Source of the DNA: an uncultured Steroidobacter sp.
Lineage (GTDB): Bacteria > Pseudomonadota > Gammaproteobacteria > Steroidobacterales > Steroidobacteraceae
Assembly (NCBI GenBank): GCA_937864115.1
Contig: CALMII010000038.1
Location: 62,001 to 126,000 of the forward strand
Length of the DNA: 64,000 nt
Reading direction: 5' to 3'
In this document: positions 28,033 to 36,279 of the stretch, one piece after another
How positions within the stretch are numbered: the stretch's first letter is position 1
How the letters are laid out: each line of letters begins with the position of its first letter
Translations under genes and position numbers: made by a program
Notes under the pieces: model-generated
Seen by the model: only the letters and a program-made list of their open reading frames with translations
Databases searched by the model: none
What the model was told of the DNA's origin: nothing

Positions 28033-30285
28033 TCATCCCTCCACTTCCAGTCTCTCGACCTTCCGCCAGCCGCGCGGCAGCACCGCGCCGCGCTGCGCGC
28101 GTTCGCCGCGATAGTCCTTCAGCTCCGCGTACTTGAGCGTCATCTTGCGCTCACCCGAACGCACGATGAGATTCTGGTTCGGTGCGACCACGGCGATGCC
28201 GGCAAGAAATTCCTCGCGGCTTTCCACTTTCTTCGAAGACAGGCCGAAGATCTTGTTGCCCTTGCCGCGCGGCAGTTCCGGCAGATCGCCGACGGGGAAC
28301 GCCAGCAGCTTGCCGTCGCTGCTGACGGCGCAGATCAATGCGCCCTCGGCCGTCGACACCGGCGACGGGGCCAGCACGCCTGAGCCGTCGGGGACTTTCA
28401 GCACGGCTTTGCCGGCCTTGTTGCGCGAATAGAGCTCTTCGAGCTTCACGATGAAGCCATAGCCTGCATCGGACGCCAGCACCCAGCGATCGGCGGGCTC
28501 GCCCATCATCACGCCGGCGAACGTCGCGCCCTCCGGCGGATCGATGCGGCCCGACAACGGCTCGCCCTGGCCGCGCGCCGACGGCAATGTGTGCGCCAGC
28601 AGGCTGTAAGCGCGACCGGTACTGTCCAGAAACACCGCTTGCTGCGTGCTGCGTCCGCGCGCCGCGGCCTGGAAGGAATCGCCCGTCTTGTACGACAGCG
28701 TCGCGGGATCGAGTTCGTGGCCCTTTGCCGCACGCACCCAGCCGCGCTTGGACAACACGACCGTCACCGGCTCGGCCGTCACGAGTTCGGTTTCGTCGAT
28801 GGCCTGCGCCGCCGCGCGCTCGACGATCTTGCTGCGACGGTCGTCGCCGAAGGTTTCCGCATCGGCGATCAGCTCTTCGCGCACCAGCTTGTTGAGGCGC
28901 GCCTTGCTCTTGAGGTTCTTTTCCAGTTCGTCGCGTTCCTCGGCCAGCTCCTTCTGTTCGCCGCGGATCTTCATCTCTTCCAGCTTGGCGAGATGGCGCA
29001 GCTTGGTCTCAAGGATCGCTTCGGCCTGGATTTCGGTGAGCGAGAAGCGCTTCATCAGTACCGGCTTCGGTTCTTCTTCGCGACGGATGATGCGGATCAC
29101 TTCGTCGAGATTCAGATACGCCGCGAGCAGGCCGTCGAGGATGTGCAGCCGCGCCAGCACCTTGTCGAGCCGCCACTGCAGGCGTTTCGTCACGGTGTCG
29201 AGGCGGAACGTCAGCCATTCCGTGAGCAGCGACTTCAGATCCATCACGCGCGGCCGGCCGTCGAGCCCGATGATGTTGAGATTCACGCGGTAGGTGCGTT
29301 CGAGATCGGTGGTCGCAAACAGGTGCGCCATGAGCTGCTCGACGTCGACGCGGTTCGAGCGCGGCACGATGACGATGCGGGTCGGATGCTCGTGATCCGA
29401 CTCGTCGCGCACGTCTTCGACCATTGGCAGCTTCTTCGCCTGCATCTGCGCGGCGATCTGCTCCTGGATCTTGCTGCCGGAGACCTGGTACGGGAGCTGC
29501 GAGATCACGATCTCGCCGTCCTCCATCTCGTACACGCAGCGCGCACGGATCGAACCGGAGCCCGTCTTGTAGATCTGCCGGATCTCGTCCTTCGAGGAAA
29601 TGATTTCGGCGCCCGTGGGAAAATCCGGCCCCTTGATGCTCTTGCACAGATCGCCGAGCGTCGTCTCCGGATCGTCGATCAGCTTGACGCAGGCGTTCAC
29701 GACTTCGCGCAGGTTGTGCGGCGGCACGTCGGTCGCCATGCCGACGGCGATGCCGGTCGCGCCGTTCAGCAATACGTTCGGCACGCGCGCCGGCAGCAGC
29801 ACCGGCTCTTCGATCGTGCCGTCGAAATTCAGCTGCCAGTCGACCGTGCCCTGACCCAGCTCCGACAGCAGCAGCGCCGCATATTTCGTGAGCCGCGATT
29901 CGGTGTAGCGCATGGCGGCGAACGACTTGGGATCGTCCGGCGAACCGAAGTTGCCCTGCCCGTCCACCAGCGGATAGCGATACGAGAACGACTGCGCCAT
30001 CAGCACCATCGCCTCGTACGCGGCCGAGTCGCCGTGCGGATGGAACTTGCCGATGACGTCGCCGATGGTGCGCGCCGACTTCTTGTGCTTCGACGCCGCC
30101 GACAGGCCGAGTTCGCTCATCGCATAGACGATGCGGCGCTGCACGGGCTTGAGCCCGTCGCCGATGTGCGGCAGCGCGCGATCGAGGATGACGTACATCG
30201 AATAGTCGAGGTACGCCTTCTCGGTGAAGGCGCGCAGCGGCTGGCGTTCGATGCCTTCGAAGTTCAATGGTGATTGGGTGGACAA
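28033..30285 (-). CDS. parC: DNA topoisomerase IV subunit A
   Basis: 750 residues starting with TTG at 30285 after GAGAG. The N-terminal breakage-reunion domain has the quinolone-determining segment GKFHPHGDSAAYEAMV with the sensitive-type serine and glutamate, and the active-site tyrosine in AAMRYTESRLTKYA. A coiled tower region (KLEEMKIRGEQKELAEERDELEK) and a C-terminal beta-pinwheel follow. The length matches E. coli ParC (752). It lies 85 nt downstream of parE, forming a parE-parC unit; the enzyme decatenates daughter chromosomes. Confidence 0.97.
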   Translation of the reverse strand: MSTQSPLNFEGIERQPLRAFTEKAYLDYSMYVILDRALPHIGDGLKPVQRRIVYAMSELGLSAASKHKKSARTIGDVIGKFHPHGDSAAYEAMVLMAQSFSYRYPLVDGQGNFGSPDDPKSFAAMRYTESRLTKYAALLLSELGQGTVDWQLNFDGTIEEPVLLPARVPNVLLNGATGIAVGMATDVPPHNLREVVNACVKLIDDPETTLGDLCKSIKGPDFPTGAEIISSKDEIRQIYKTGSGSIRARCVYEMEDGEIVISQLPYQVSGSKIQEQIAAQMQAKKLPMVEDVRDESDHEHPTRIVIVPRSNRVDVEQLMAHLFATTDLERTYRVNLNIIGLDGRPRVMDLKSLLTEWLTFRLDTVTKRLQWRLDKVLARLHILDGLLAAYLNLDEVIRIIRREEEPKPVLMKRFSLTEIQAEAILETKLRHLAKLEEMKIRGEQKELAEERDELEKNLKSKARLNKLVREELIADAETFGDDRRSKIVERAAAQAIDETELVTAEPVTVVLSKRGWVRAAKGHELDPATLSYKTGDSFQAAARGRSTQQAVFLDSTGRAYSLLAHTLPSARGQGEPLSGRIDPPEGATFAGVMMGEPADRWVLASDAGYGFIVKLEELYSRNKAGKAVLKVPDGSGVLAPSPVSTAEGALICAVSSDGKLLAFPVGDLPELPRGKGNKIFGLSSKKVESREEFLAGIAVVAPNQNLIVRSGERKMTLKYAELKDYRGERAQRGAVLPRGWRKVERLEVEG

Positions 30286-30370
30286 GATCTACTCTCGATA
30301 GTGTGGCGGTCCGCTCTCCGGAAGCCGCAGGTCAAACCGTACAAGCCGCGCGCAGCGCCCCGACCCTGAC

Positions 30371-32257
30371 TCAGATCTGCGCCAGATTTCCCTTGGTCTC
30401 GAGCCACTCGCGCCGGTCGCTGGCGCGCTTCTTGGCCAGCAGCATGTCGAGCATCTGGTCGGCTTCGTCTTTCGCTTCGACGGTGAGCTGCACGAGACGA
30501 CGCGTTTCCGGCGCCATCGTCGTTTCGCGCAGTTGCAGCGCGTTCATCTCACCGAGTCCCTTGAAGCGCGTGACCACCGGCTTGGAGCGAGGATGTTCGG
30601 CGGCGATGCGATCGAGCAGGCCGGCGCGTTCCGCGTCGTCGAGCGCGTAGTACACCTGCTTGCCCACGTCGACGCGATACAGCGGCGGCATGGCGACATA
30701 CACATGTCCCGCCAGCACCAGCGGGCGGAAATGGCGCAGAAACAGTGCGCACAGCAGCGTGGCGATGTGGGCGCCGTCGGAATCGGCGTCGGCGAGGATG
30801 CAGATCTTGTGATAGCGCAGGCCGCTCAGATTCGCCGAACCGGGATCGACGCCGATGGCGATCGCGATGTGATGCACTTCCTGCGACTGCAGCACTTCGG
30901 ACGCATCGACTTCCCAGGTGTTGAGAATCTTGCCGCGCAACGGCATCACCGCCTGGAATTCGCGATCACGCGCCTGCTTGGCCGAACCGCCCGCTGAATC
31001 GCCTTCCACCAGGAACAGCTCGGAACGCTCCGGTTCCTGCACTGAACAATCAGCGAGTTTGCCCGGCAGCGCGGGGCCGCTCGCGATGCGCTTGCGCGTG
31101 ACGGCCTTCGACGCCTTGAGCCGCGCCTGCGCGCCGGCGATGGCGAGTTGCGCGATCTTCTCGCCCGATTCCGGATGCTGATTCAGCCACAGGCCGAACT
31201 GATCCTTGACGACGCCGGACACGAATGCCGCCGATTCGCGCGACGACAGCTTCTCCTTCGTCTGCCCGGCGAACTGCGCTTCCTTCATCTTGGTCGAGAG
31301 CACGTAGCTCACGCCGTCCCAGATGTCTTCGGGCGCGAGCTTCAGTCCCTTCGGCAGCAGGTTGCGGAATTCGCAGAACTCGCGGATCGCCTCGGTGAGA
31401 CCGAGCCGCAAGCCGTTGACGTGCGTGCCGCCCTGCACCGTCGGAATCAGGTTGACGTAGCTTTCCTCGACGCGCGGACCGTCGTCGATGCGCCAGGCCA
31501 CGGCCCACTCGGCCGCTTCCTGTTCGCCCTTGACGCTGCCGGCGAACATTTCCGGCGGCAGCCATTCGCCCTGTCCCAGCGCTTCGCGCAGATATTCGTT
31601 GACGCCGCCGGTGTAGAACCATTCTTCCTTTTCGCCCGTCTGTTCGTTGGTCAGCGTGACCTTGAGGCCGGGACACAGCACCGCTTTCGCCTTGAGCGTG
31701 TGCTTGAGCTTCGGGATGGAGAACGTCGGCGTTTCGAAGAACTGCGGATCGGGCCAGAAGCGTACCGTCGTGCCGGTGTTGTTCTTGCCGACCTCGCCGA
31801 CGACATCGAGCTTCGAACTGACTTTGCCGTTCTTGAAGCCGATGTTGTATTCCTTGCCGCCGCGCTTGACCCAGCACTCCAGGTTCTTCGACAGCGCATT
31901 CACCACCGACACGCCGACACCGTGCAGGCCGCCGGCGAACTCGTAGTTCTTGTCCGAAAATTTTCCGCCCGCGTGCAGGCGCGTCAGGATCAGTTCCACG
32001 CCGCTCAGTTTTTCCTTCGGATGAATGTCGACCGGCATGCCGCGCCCATCATCCGACACCTGCAGCGAGCCGTCTTTGAAGACGGTGACGTCGATACGCC
32101 TGGCGTGTCCGGACTGCGCCTCGTCGACCGAGTTGTCGATGACTTCATGCGCCAGATGATTGGGCCGGCTCGTGTCCGTGTACATGCCGGGACGGCGGCG
32201 TACGGGCTCGAGGCCGCTGAGGACTTCAATATCGGAAGCGGTATAGGACTGGGCCAT
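30371..32257 (-). CDS. parE: DNA topoisomerase IV subunit B
   Basis: 628 residues from the ATG at 32257. GHKL ATPase motifs are clear (EVIDNSVDEA, DDGRGMPVDIH, GGLHGVGVSVVNALS), followed by the transducer domain and TOPRIM (LVEGDSAGGSAKQARDREFQAV, ILADADSDGAHI). Length and order match the gammaproteobacterial ParE (630 in E. coli). It supplies ATP hydrolysis for the ParC2ParE2 complex. Confidence 0.97.
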   Translation of the reverse strand: MAQSYTASDIEVLSGLEPVRRRPGMYTDTSRPNHLAHEVIDNSVDEAQSGHARRIDVTVFKDGSLQVSDDGRGMPVDIHPKEKLSGVELILTRLHAGGKFSDKNYEFAGGLHGVGVSVVNALSKNLECWVKRGGKEYNIGFKNGKVSSKLDVVGEVGKNNTGTTVRFWPDPQFFETPTFSIPKLKHTLKAKAVLCPGLKVTLTNEQTGEKEEWFYTGGVNEYLREALGQGEWLPPEMFAGSVKGEQEAAEWAVAWRIDDGPRVEESYVNLIPTVQGGTHVNGLRLGLTEAIREFCEFRNLLPKGLKLAPEDIWDGVSYVLSTKMKEAQFAGQTKEKLSSRESAAFVSGVVKDQFGLWLNQHPESGEKIAQLAIAGAQARLKASKAVTRKRIASGPALPGKLADCSVQEPERSELFLVEGDSAGGSAKQARDREFQAVMPLRGKILNTWEVDASEVLQSQEVHHIAIAIGVDPGSANLSGLRYHKICILADADSDGAHIATLLCALFLRHFRPLVLAGHVYVAMPPLYRVDVGKQVYYALDDAERAGLLDRIAAEHPRSKPVVTRFKGLGEMNALQLRETTMAPETRRLVQLTVEAKDEADQMLDMLLAKKRASDRREWLETKGNLAQI

Positions 32258-32364
32258 CTCGTTCGCGCGGGTTCGGACAACTCGGTGGGTTCGAAAGCGC
32301 GCGAATCTTAGCACCGGCCCGCCGCCGGTGTGCCAGCGACGCGGAGCAGCGACGTGCTGGCCGC

Positions 32365-32949
32365 TCAGACGAGATCGGCGGCCAGCGAATCCCTGATTGA
32401 CCGCGGCAACGGTCGCACTTCGTGTTCGTAGTTTTCGTGGCTGATGCCGATGTTCACGTCGACGCCGGACTTCACCGCCGCAATCATCGCCGGCGTGAGT
32501 TCGAAGCGCAGGAAGTGCACCGCAGAGGTCTTCTCGTCGTTTTCCCGTTCGAGATCCTCGTCCGCAATCGCGTGCACTGCATCGAAGCCCGTCACCTGCA
32601 CCCAGCAGCGATCCTCGATGCCCTTCAGGCGTGCCAGTTTGAGACGGCGTTCCTCGGCGTCGGGAAATTCGATGAGGAACGTCACCTTCCAGTTGCCGCC
32701 GTCGGGAATCAGCGGGTTGTAGGCATCCAGTTCCTCCTGGATTCCCGCGGATTCGAAGATCCGCTCGACGCGCAGCATTTCCTGGACCTGGTACTGGATG
32801 GTCAGCCGGTCCTCGAAGCACCAACTCGTATTCGGCCCGACGGTCAGGATGCGATTGCGCTTGTGCTCCAGCACCTTGCCGCGGAATGCCTTGCGCGACA
32901 CGGAGTACTGCTCGAGGCTCATGAGGTCGGCGCGGGTCAGCTTGGGCAT
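32365..32949 (-). CDS. DUF3501 family protein
   Basis: 194 residues beginning MPKLTRADLMSLEQYSVSR, the family N-terminus. It starts 1 nt after the stop of the Fe-S oxidoreductase gene. The family regularly accompanies rubrerythrin and this kind of Fe-S protein in proteobacterial genomes. No enzymatic motif is visible; a repair or peroxide-related role is inferred only from this association. Confidence 0.88.
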   Translation of the reverse strand: MPKLTRADLMSLEQYSVSRKAFRGKVLEHKRNRILTVGPNTSWCFEDRLTIQYQVQEMLRVERIFESAGIQEELDAYNPLIPDGGNWKVTFLIEFPDAEERRLKLARLKGIEDRCWVQVTGFDAVHAIADEDLERENDEKTSAVHFLRFELTPAMIAAVKSGVDVNIGISHENYEHEVRPLPRSIRDSLAADLV

Positions 32950-32950
32950 G

Positions 32951-34291
32951 TCAGATTCCGTAGGCGAGTCGCAGCAGCCTGAGCGGATGCGTCGGCGCCT
33001 TGTGCGACTCCAGTCCCGACTCGATCTGGTGGCCGGCCATCGGACAGTCGCTGCTGTAGTGATCCGCTGTTGCATCGTTCACGCGCCGGATCACCGGCTT
33101 GCCGATCTTCATCGACACGTCGCGATACTCGTGCTTCACGCCGTAGGTGCCGTTGTGACCGGAGCAACGCTCGATCGCGTCGACCTGCGTATCCGGAATC
33201 AGCATCAGCACATCGCGGGTCTTGAGTCCCAGGTTCTGCACGCGCAGGTGACAGGCGACGTGATAGCTGACCTTGCCGATGCGCCCGGGGAAATCCGTCT
33301 TCATCAGTCCCGCCTTGTAGCGCGCCCAGAGATATTCGAACGGATCGAACATGGCGTCGCGCACCCTGGCGACGGCGTTCTCTTGCGGAAACAGCAGCGG
33401 CAGTTCCTGCTTGAACATCAGCGTGCAGGACGGAATCGGCGTGACGATGTCCCAGCCTTCGTCGACTTTTGCGGCCAGTGCCGGGATGTTGGCATCCTTG
33501 AGGCGCTCGATCGATTCGAGATCGCCCAGTTCGAGCTTCGGCATGCCGCAGCATTTCTCCTGCCGCAGGATCGTCACCTCGATGCCGTTGTGTTCGAAGA
33601 TCGCCGTCAGGTCCTCGTTCAGATCCGGCTCATTGCGATTGCCGTAACAGGTCGTGAACAGCACGACGCGTCCGCGCGTCTCGCCCGCCGGCTGCGCTTC
33701 GATGGCCTTGTCCCGGTGACGCTTGCGATAGCTGCGGCTGTGATACTCGGGGATCGGCGCCTGGCGGTGCACACCGAGCGCCTTGTCCATCAGCGAGCGC
33801 CCGGCGTCGGTCTTCGCGATGGCATTGACCATCTCGGCGATGACCGGAATGCCGGCGATCGATCCGACCCGATCCGTCGCGCTCAGAATCCTGTCGCGCG
33901 TGCGCACGGGCTGATTTTTGAACTTGAACGTCTTGGCCCGCAGCATCAGGTGCGGGAAATCGACATTCCACGGATGCGGCGGCACGTACGGACACTTGGT
34001 CATGTAGCACATGTCGCACAGATAGCAGTGGTCGACGACGTTCCAGTAGACCTTGCGGTCGACGCCGTCGAGTTCGCCCGTGCTCGATTCGTCGATGGCG
34101 TCGAACAGGGTCGGGAAGGAATTGCAGAGACTGAAACAGCGCCGGCAGCCGTGGCAGATGTCGAAGACCCGTTCCAGCTCCTTGAACAGCGATTCTTCGT
34201 TCAGGAACTCGGGATCTTTCCACGCGACCGGGTGACGCGTGGGCGCCTCGAGGCTGCCCTCGCGAGCGGGGGTGGATGGTTTGGAAGACAC
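32951..34291 (-). CDS. Fe-S oxidoreductase, GlpC/heterodisulfide-reductase-like
   Basis: 446 residues from the GTG at 34291. Two ferredoxin-type motifs, CHGCRRCFSLCNSFP and CYLCDMCYMTKCP, predict two [4Fe-4S] clusters, followed by one typical CCG segment (CCGMPKLELGD) and a later degenerate one (CSGHNGTYG, SDCPMAGHQ). The family transfers electrons between a quinone or flavin partner and an unknown donor. It lies between rubrerythrin (upstream) and DUF3501 (downstream, 1-nt gap), which suggests it feeds electrons to the diiron protein; this is inference. Confidence 0.9.
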   Translation of the reverse strand: MSSKPSTPAREGSLEAPTRHPVAWKDPEFLNEESLFKELERVFDICHGCRRCFSLCNSFPTLFDAIDESSTGELDGVDRKVYWNVVDHCYLCDMCYMTKCPYVPPHPWNVDFPHLMLRAKTFKFKNQPVRTRDRILSATDRVGSIAGIPVIAEMVNAIAKTDAGRSLMDKALGVHRQAPIPEYHSRSYRKRHRDKAIEAQPAGETRGRVVLFTTCYGNRNEPDLNEDLTAIFEHNGIEVTILRQEKCCGMPKLELGDLESIERLKDANIPALAAKVDEGWDIVTPIPSCTLMFKQELPLLFPQENAVARVRDAMFDPFEYLWARYKAGLMKTDFPGRIGKVSYHVACHLRVQNLGLKTRDVLMLIPDTQVDAIERCSGHNGTYGVKHEYRDVSMKIGKPVIRRVNDATADHYSSDCPMAGHQIESGLESHKAPTHPLRLLRLAYGI

Positions 34292-34320
34292 AGGAATGAT
34301 TCGCAGCAGCGAAACCGTGC

Positions 34321-34411
34321 ATCCCTCCCGCGAAGAGGGCCCTGCGAAGCGGGGGAAGGACAGGATGGGGGCGCCCCCTCCCTGACCTCCCCCGCTCCGC
34401 GGAGGAGGGAA
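34321..34411. repeat. GC-rich palindromic intergenic repeat (copy 3)
   Basis: Arms built of CCCTCCC/GGGGGAAGG-type runs, including GCGAAGCGGGGGAAGG and CCTCCCCCGCTCCGCGGAGG, lie between the rubrerythrin stop and the Fe-S gene start. It could attenuate transcription into the downstream genes. Confidence 0.6.
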
Positions 34412-34421
34412 CGCGATGCCG

Positions 34422-34838
34422 TTACAGCGTATCCAGCGCCTTCTGAAACCGGTTCGCGTGCGAACGCTCGGCTTTCGCCAGCGTCTCGAACCAGTCCGCG
34501 ATTTCATCGAAGCCTTCGTCGCGCGCCTGCTTCGCCATGCCCGGGTACATGTCGGTGTACTCGTGCGTCTCGCCGGCGATGGCGGCTTTCAGATTCAGCG
34601 AAGTGCCGCCGATCGGCAGGCCCGTTGCCGGATCGCCCACCCCTTCCAGGTATTCGAGATGGCCGTGCGCGTGGCCGGTCTCGCCTTCCGCCGTCGAACG
34701 GAATACGGCGGCGACGTCGTTGAATCCTTCGACATCGGCCTTGGCCGCGAAGTACAGGTAACGACGATTGGCCTGCGATTCGCCCGCGAATGCGTCCTTC
34801 AGGTTCTGCTCGGTCTTGCTGCCTTTGAGATTACTCAT
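34422..34838 (-). CDS. Rubrerythrin family diiron protein
   Basis: 138 residues: the four-helix diiron domain alone, with no C-terminal rubredoxin CxxC pair. Iron ligands are visible in GESQANRRY, EGETGHAHGH, AGETHEYTDMY and KAERSHANR. Family members reduce hydrogen peroxide using electrons from an external donor; here the Fe-S protein downstream could play that part. First gene of the rubrerythrin-FeS-DUF3501 operon, with a recognisable promoter and operator-like palindrome upstream. Confidence 0.93.
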   Translation of the reverse strand: MSNLKGSKTEQNLKDAFAGESQANRRYLYFAAKADVEGFNDVAAVFRSTAEGETGHAHGHLEYLEGVGDPATGLPIGGTSLNLKAAIAGETHEYTDMYPGMAKQARDEGFDEIADWFETLAKAERSHANRFQKALDTL

Positions 34839-34862
34839 CGCATCAGATCCTCGCTGGTGGGA

Positions 34863-34915
34863 TTAGACAGAGTCTAACTGCGGGAAAATCTAGACCTGCA
34901 GTCAGGGCAAGTCAA
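34863..34915 (-). promoter_or_regulatory. Rubrerythrin operon promoter with palindromic operator
   Basis: On the minus strand a -35 box TTGACT (34915-34910), a 17-nt spacer and a -10 box TAGATT (34892-34887) predict a start of transcription near 34880. Immediately downstream lies a perfect palindrome TTAGACTCTGTCTAA (34877-34863; 6-nt arms, 3-nt centre), the classic position for a repressor. The regulator is not encoded nearby. Confidence 0.65.
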
Positions 34916-35041
34916 CGCCGGCGCCTGACGGAAACTGCTCACATCGCCGGCAGCAGATTCACTGCATTTGACCCTCCCGGACCGCGCGGGCAAGCTTGCC
35001 GCCGCCCGCCACCTGAGCCACCACCGGACGTGCTTTCCCAC

Positions 35042-35332
35042 GTGAGCAAGAAGCCAACGACGACACCCGCGACGAACAACGCCGACGCTCCGATCCCCGA
35101 CTTCGAAGCCTCGCTGGCCGAACTCGAAGGCATCGTCGAAAAACTCGAGCAGGGCGAGCTGTCGCTGGAGGAATCGCTGCAGCAGTTCGAACGCGGCGTG
35201 CAACTCACTCGCCAGTGTCAGACGGCTTTGACCCAGGCGGAACAGAAGGTCGAGATCCTGCTGCGCAAGAGCGGCGGCGGCACCGACGAATTCGAAGCCA
35301 GTCCGTTCGAAACGGACGACGAAGACACCTGA
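35042..35332 (+). CDS. xseB: Exodeoxyribonuclease VII small subunit
   Basis: 96 residues from the GTG at 35042 (GTG 35030 also possible). Core motif FEASLAELEGIVEKLEQGELSLEESLQQFERGVQL is the XseB signature (residues about 24-58), forming a coiled pair of helices. With XseA, encoded elsewhere, it degrades single-stranded DNA. First gene of xseB-ispA-dxs, a conserved order. Confidence 0.95.
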   Translation: MSKKPTTTPATNNADAPIPDFEASLAELEGIVEKLEQGELSLEESLQQFERGVQLTRQCQTALTQAEQKVEILLRKSGGGTDEFEASPFETDDEDT

Positions 35333-35344
35333 TCCCATTCCATC

Positions 35345-36253
35345 GTGACCATTCCCAGAGACTCAGGCTTCGCTCAGCGGCTCGAAGGCTGGCAGGCGCG
35401 CATCGAAGCCGAACTGGCAGCGAGACTGCCGGCGGCCGACACCCACCCCACGCGCCTGCACCAGGCGTTGCGCTACAGCGTGCTGAACGGCGGCAAGCGC
35501 ATTCGCCCGGCCCTCGTCTATGCGACGGCCCTCTCGCTCGGACTCACCGAATCGCAGGTCGACGGCGCCGCGTGCGCGGTCGAATTCATTCACGCGTATT
35601 CGCTGGTGCACGACGATCTGCCAGCGATGGACAACGACGACATGCGGCGCGGTCGGCCGACCTGCCACAGGGCCTTCGACGAAGCGACGGCGATCCTGGT
35701 CGGCGATTCGCTGCAGGTGCTCGCCTTCCAGGCACTGGCCAATGGCCACGGATTGCCGCGGGATGCGGCCGTCCGGCTGCGACTCGTCGAAATCCTGGCC
35801 GAAGGCAGCGGCACCACCGGCATGGCCGGCGGGCAGGCCATCGATCTGGCCGCGCAGGGCCAGCAGCTGAGCATCGGCGAAGTAGACGAAATGCACGCCC
35901 GCAAGACCGGCGCGCTGATCCGCGCCAGCGTACTCATGGCGGCGTACTGCGCTGCGAACCTGCAAGCCCAGGTCAGGCAGGCGCTCGATCAGTATTCGCG
36001 CGACATCGGTCTCGCGTTCCAGATCCAGGATGATCTGCTCGATGTCGAAGGCGACAGTCAGTTGCTGGGCAAGGCAACCGGCACAGATCGGGCGCACGAC
36101 AAGCCCACGTATCCCCAGATCATCGGCGTCGAAGCCGCCCGCCGGCGCATGCACGACCTGCACACCAGCGCACTGGTTGCACTCGAAACCATTGGACCGA
36201 CCGCTGCACCGCTGGCCTCGCTGTCAGACTGGCTGGTCCTGCGACGGCACTGA
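35345..36253 (+). CDS. ispA: Farnesyl (geranyl) diphosphate synthase
   Basis: 302 residues from the GTG at 35345, 12 nt after xseB. The two aspartate-rich Mg2+ sites are HDDLPAMDNDDMRRGR (first) and QIQDDLLDVEGD (second), and GGKRIRP near residue 50 binds diphosphate. It condenses IPP with DMAPP and GPP to make FPP for quinones and undecaprenyl phosphate. Confidence 0.96.
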   Translation: MTIPRDSGFAQRLEGWQARIEAELAARLPAADTHPTRLHQALRYSVLNGGKRIRPALVYATALSLGLTESQVDGAACAVEFIHAYSLVHDDLPAMDNDDMRRGRPTCHRAFDEATAILVGDSLQVLAFQALANGHGLPRDAAVRLRLVEILAEGSGTTGMAGGQAIDLAAQGQQLSIGEVDEMHARKTGALIRASVLMAAYCAANLQAQVRQALDQYSRDIGLAFQIQDDLLDVEGDSQLLGKATGTDRAHDKPTYPQIIGVEAARRRMHDLHTSALVALETIGPTAAPLASLSDWLVLRRH

Positions 36254-36279
36254 AACCGATTGCGCTAAACTCGCCGACC

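Noticed and set aside
28591..30273. 560-codon open frame opposite parC
   Set aside because: Antisense shadow; histidine/arginine-rich low-complexity translation.
30371..32824. Longer ParE with about 190 extra N-terminal residues
   Set aside because: The extension overlaps DUF3501 in another frame and has no family similarity; the ATG at 32257 gives the standard ParE length.
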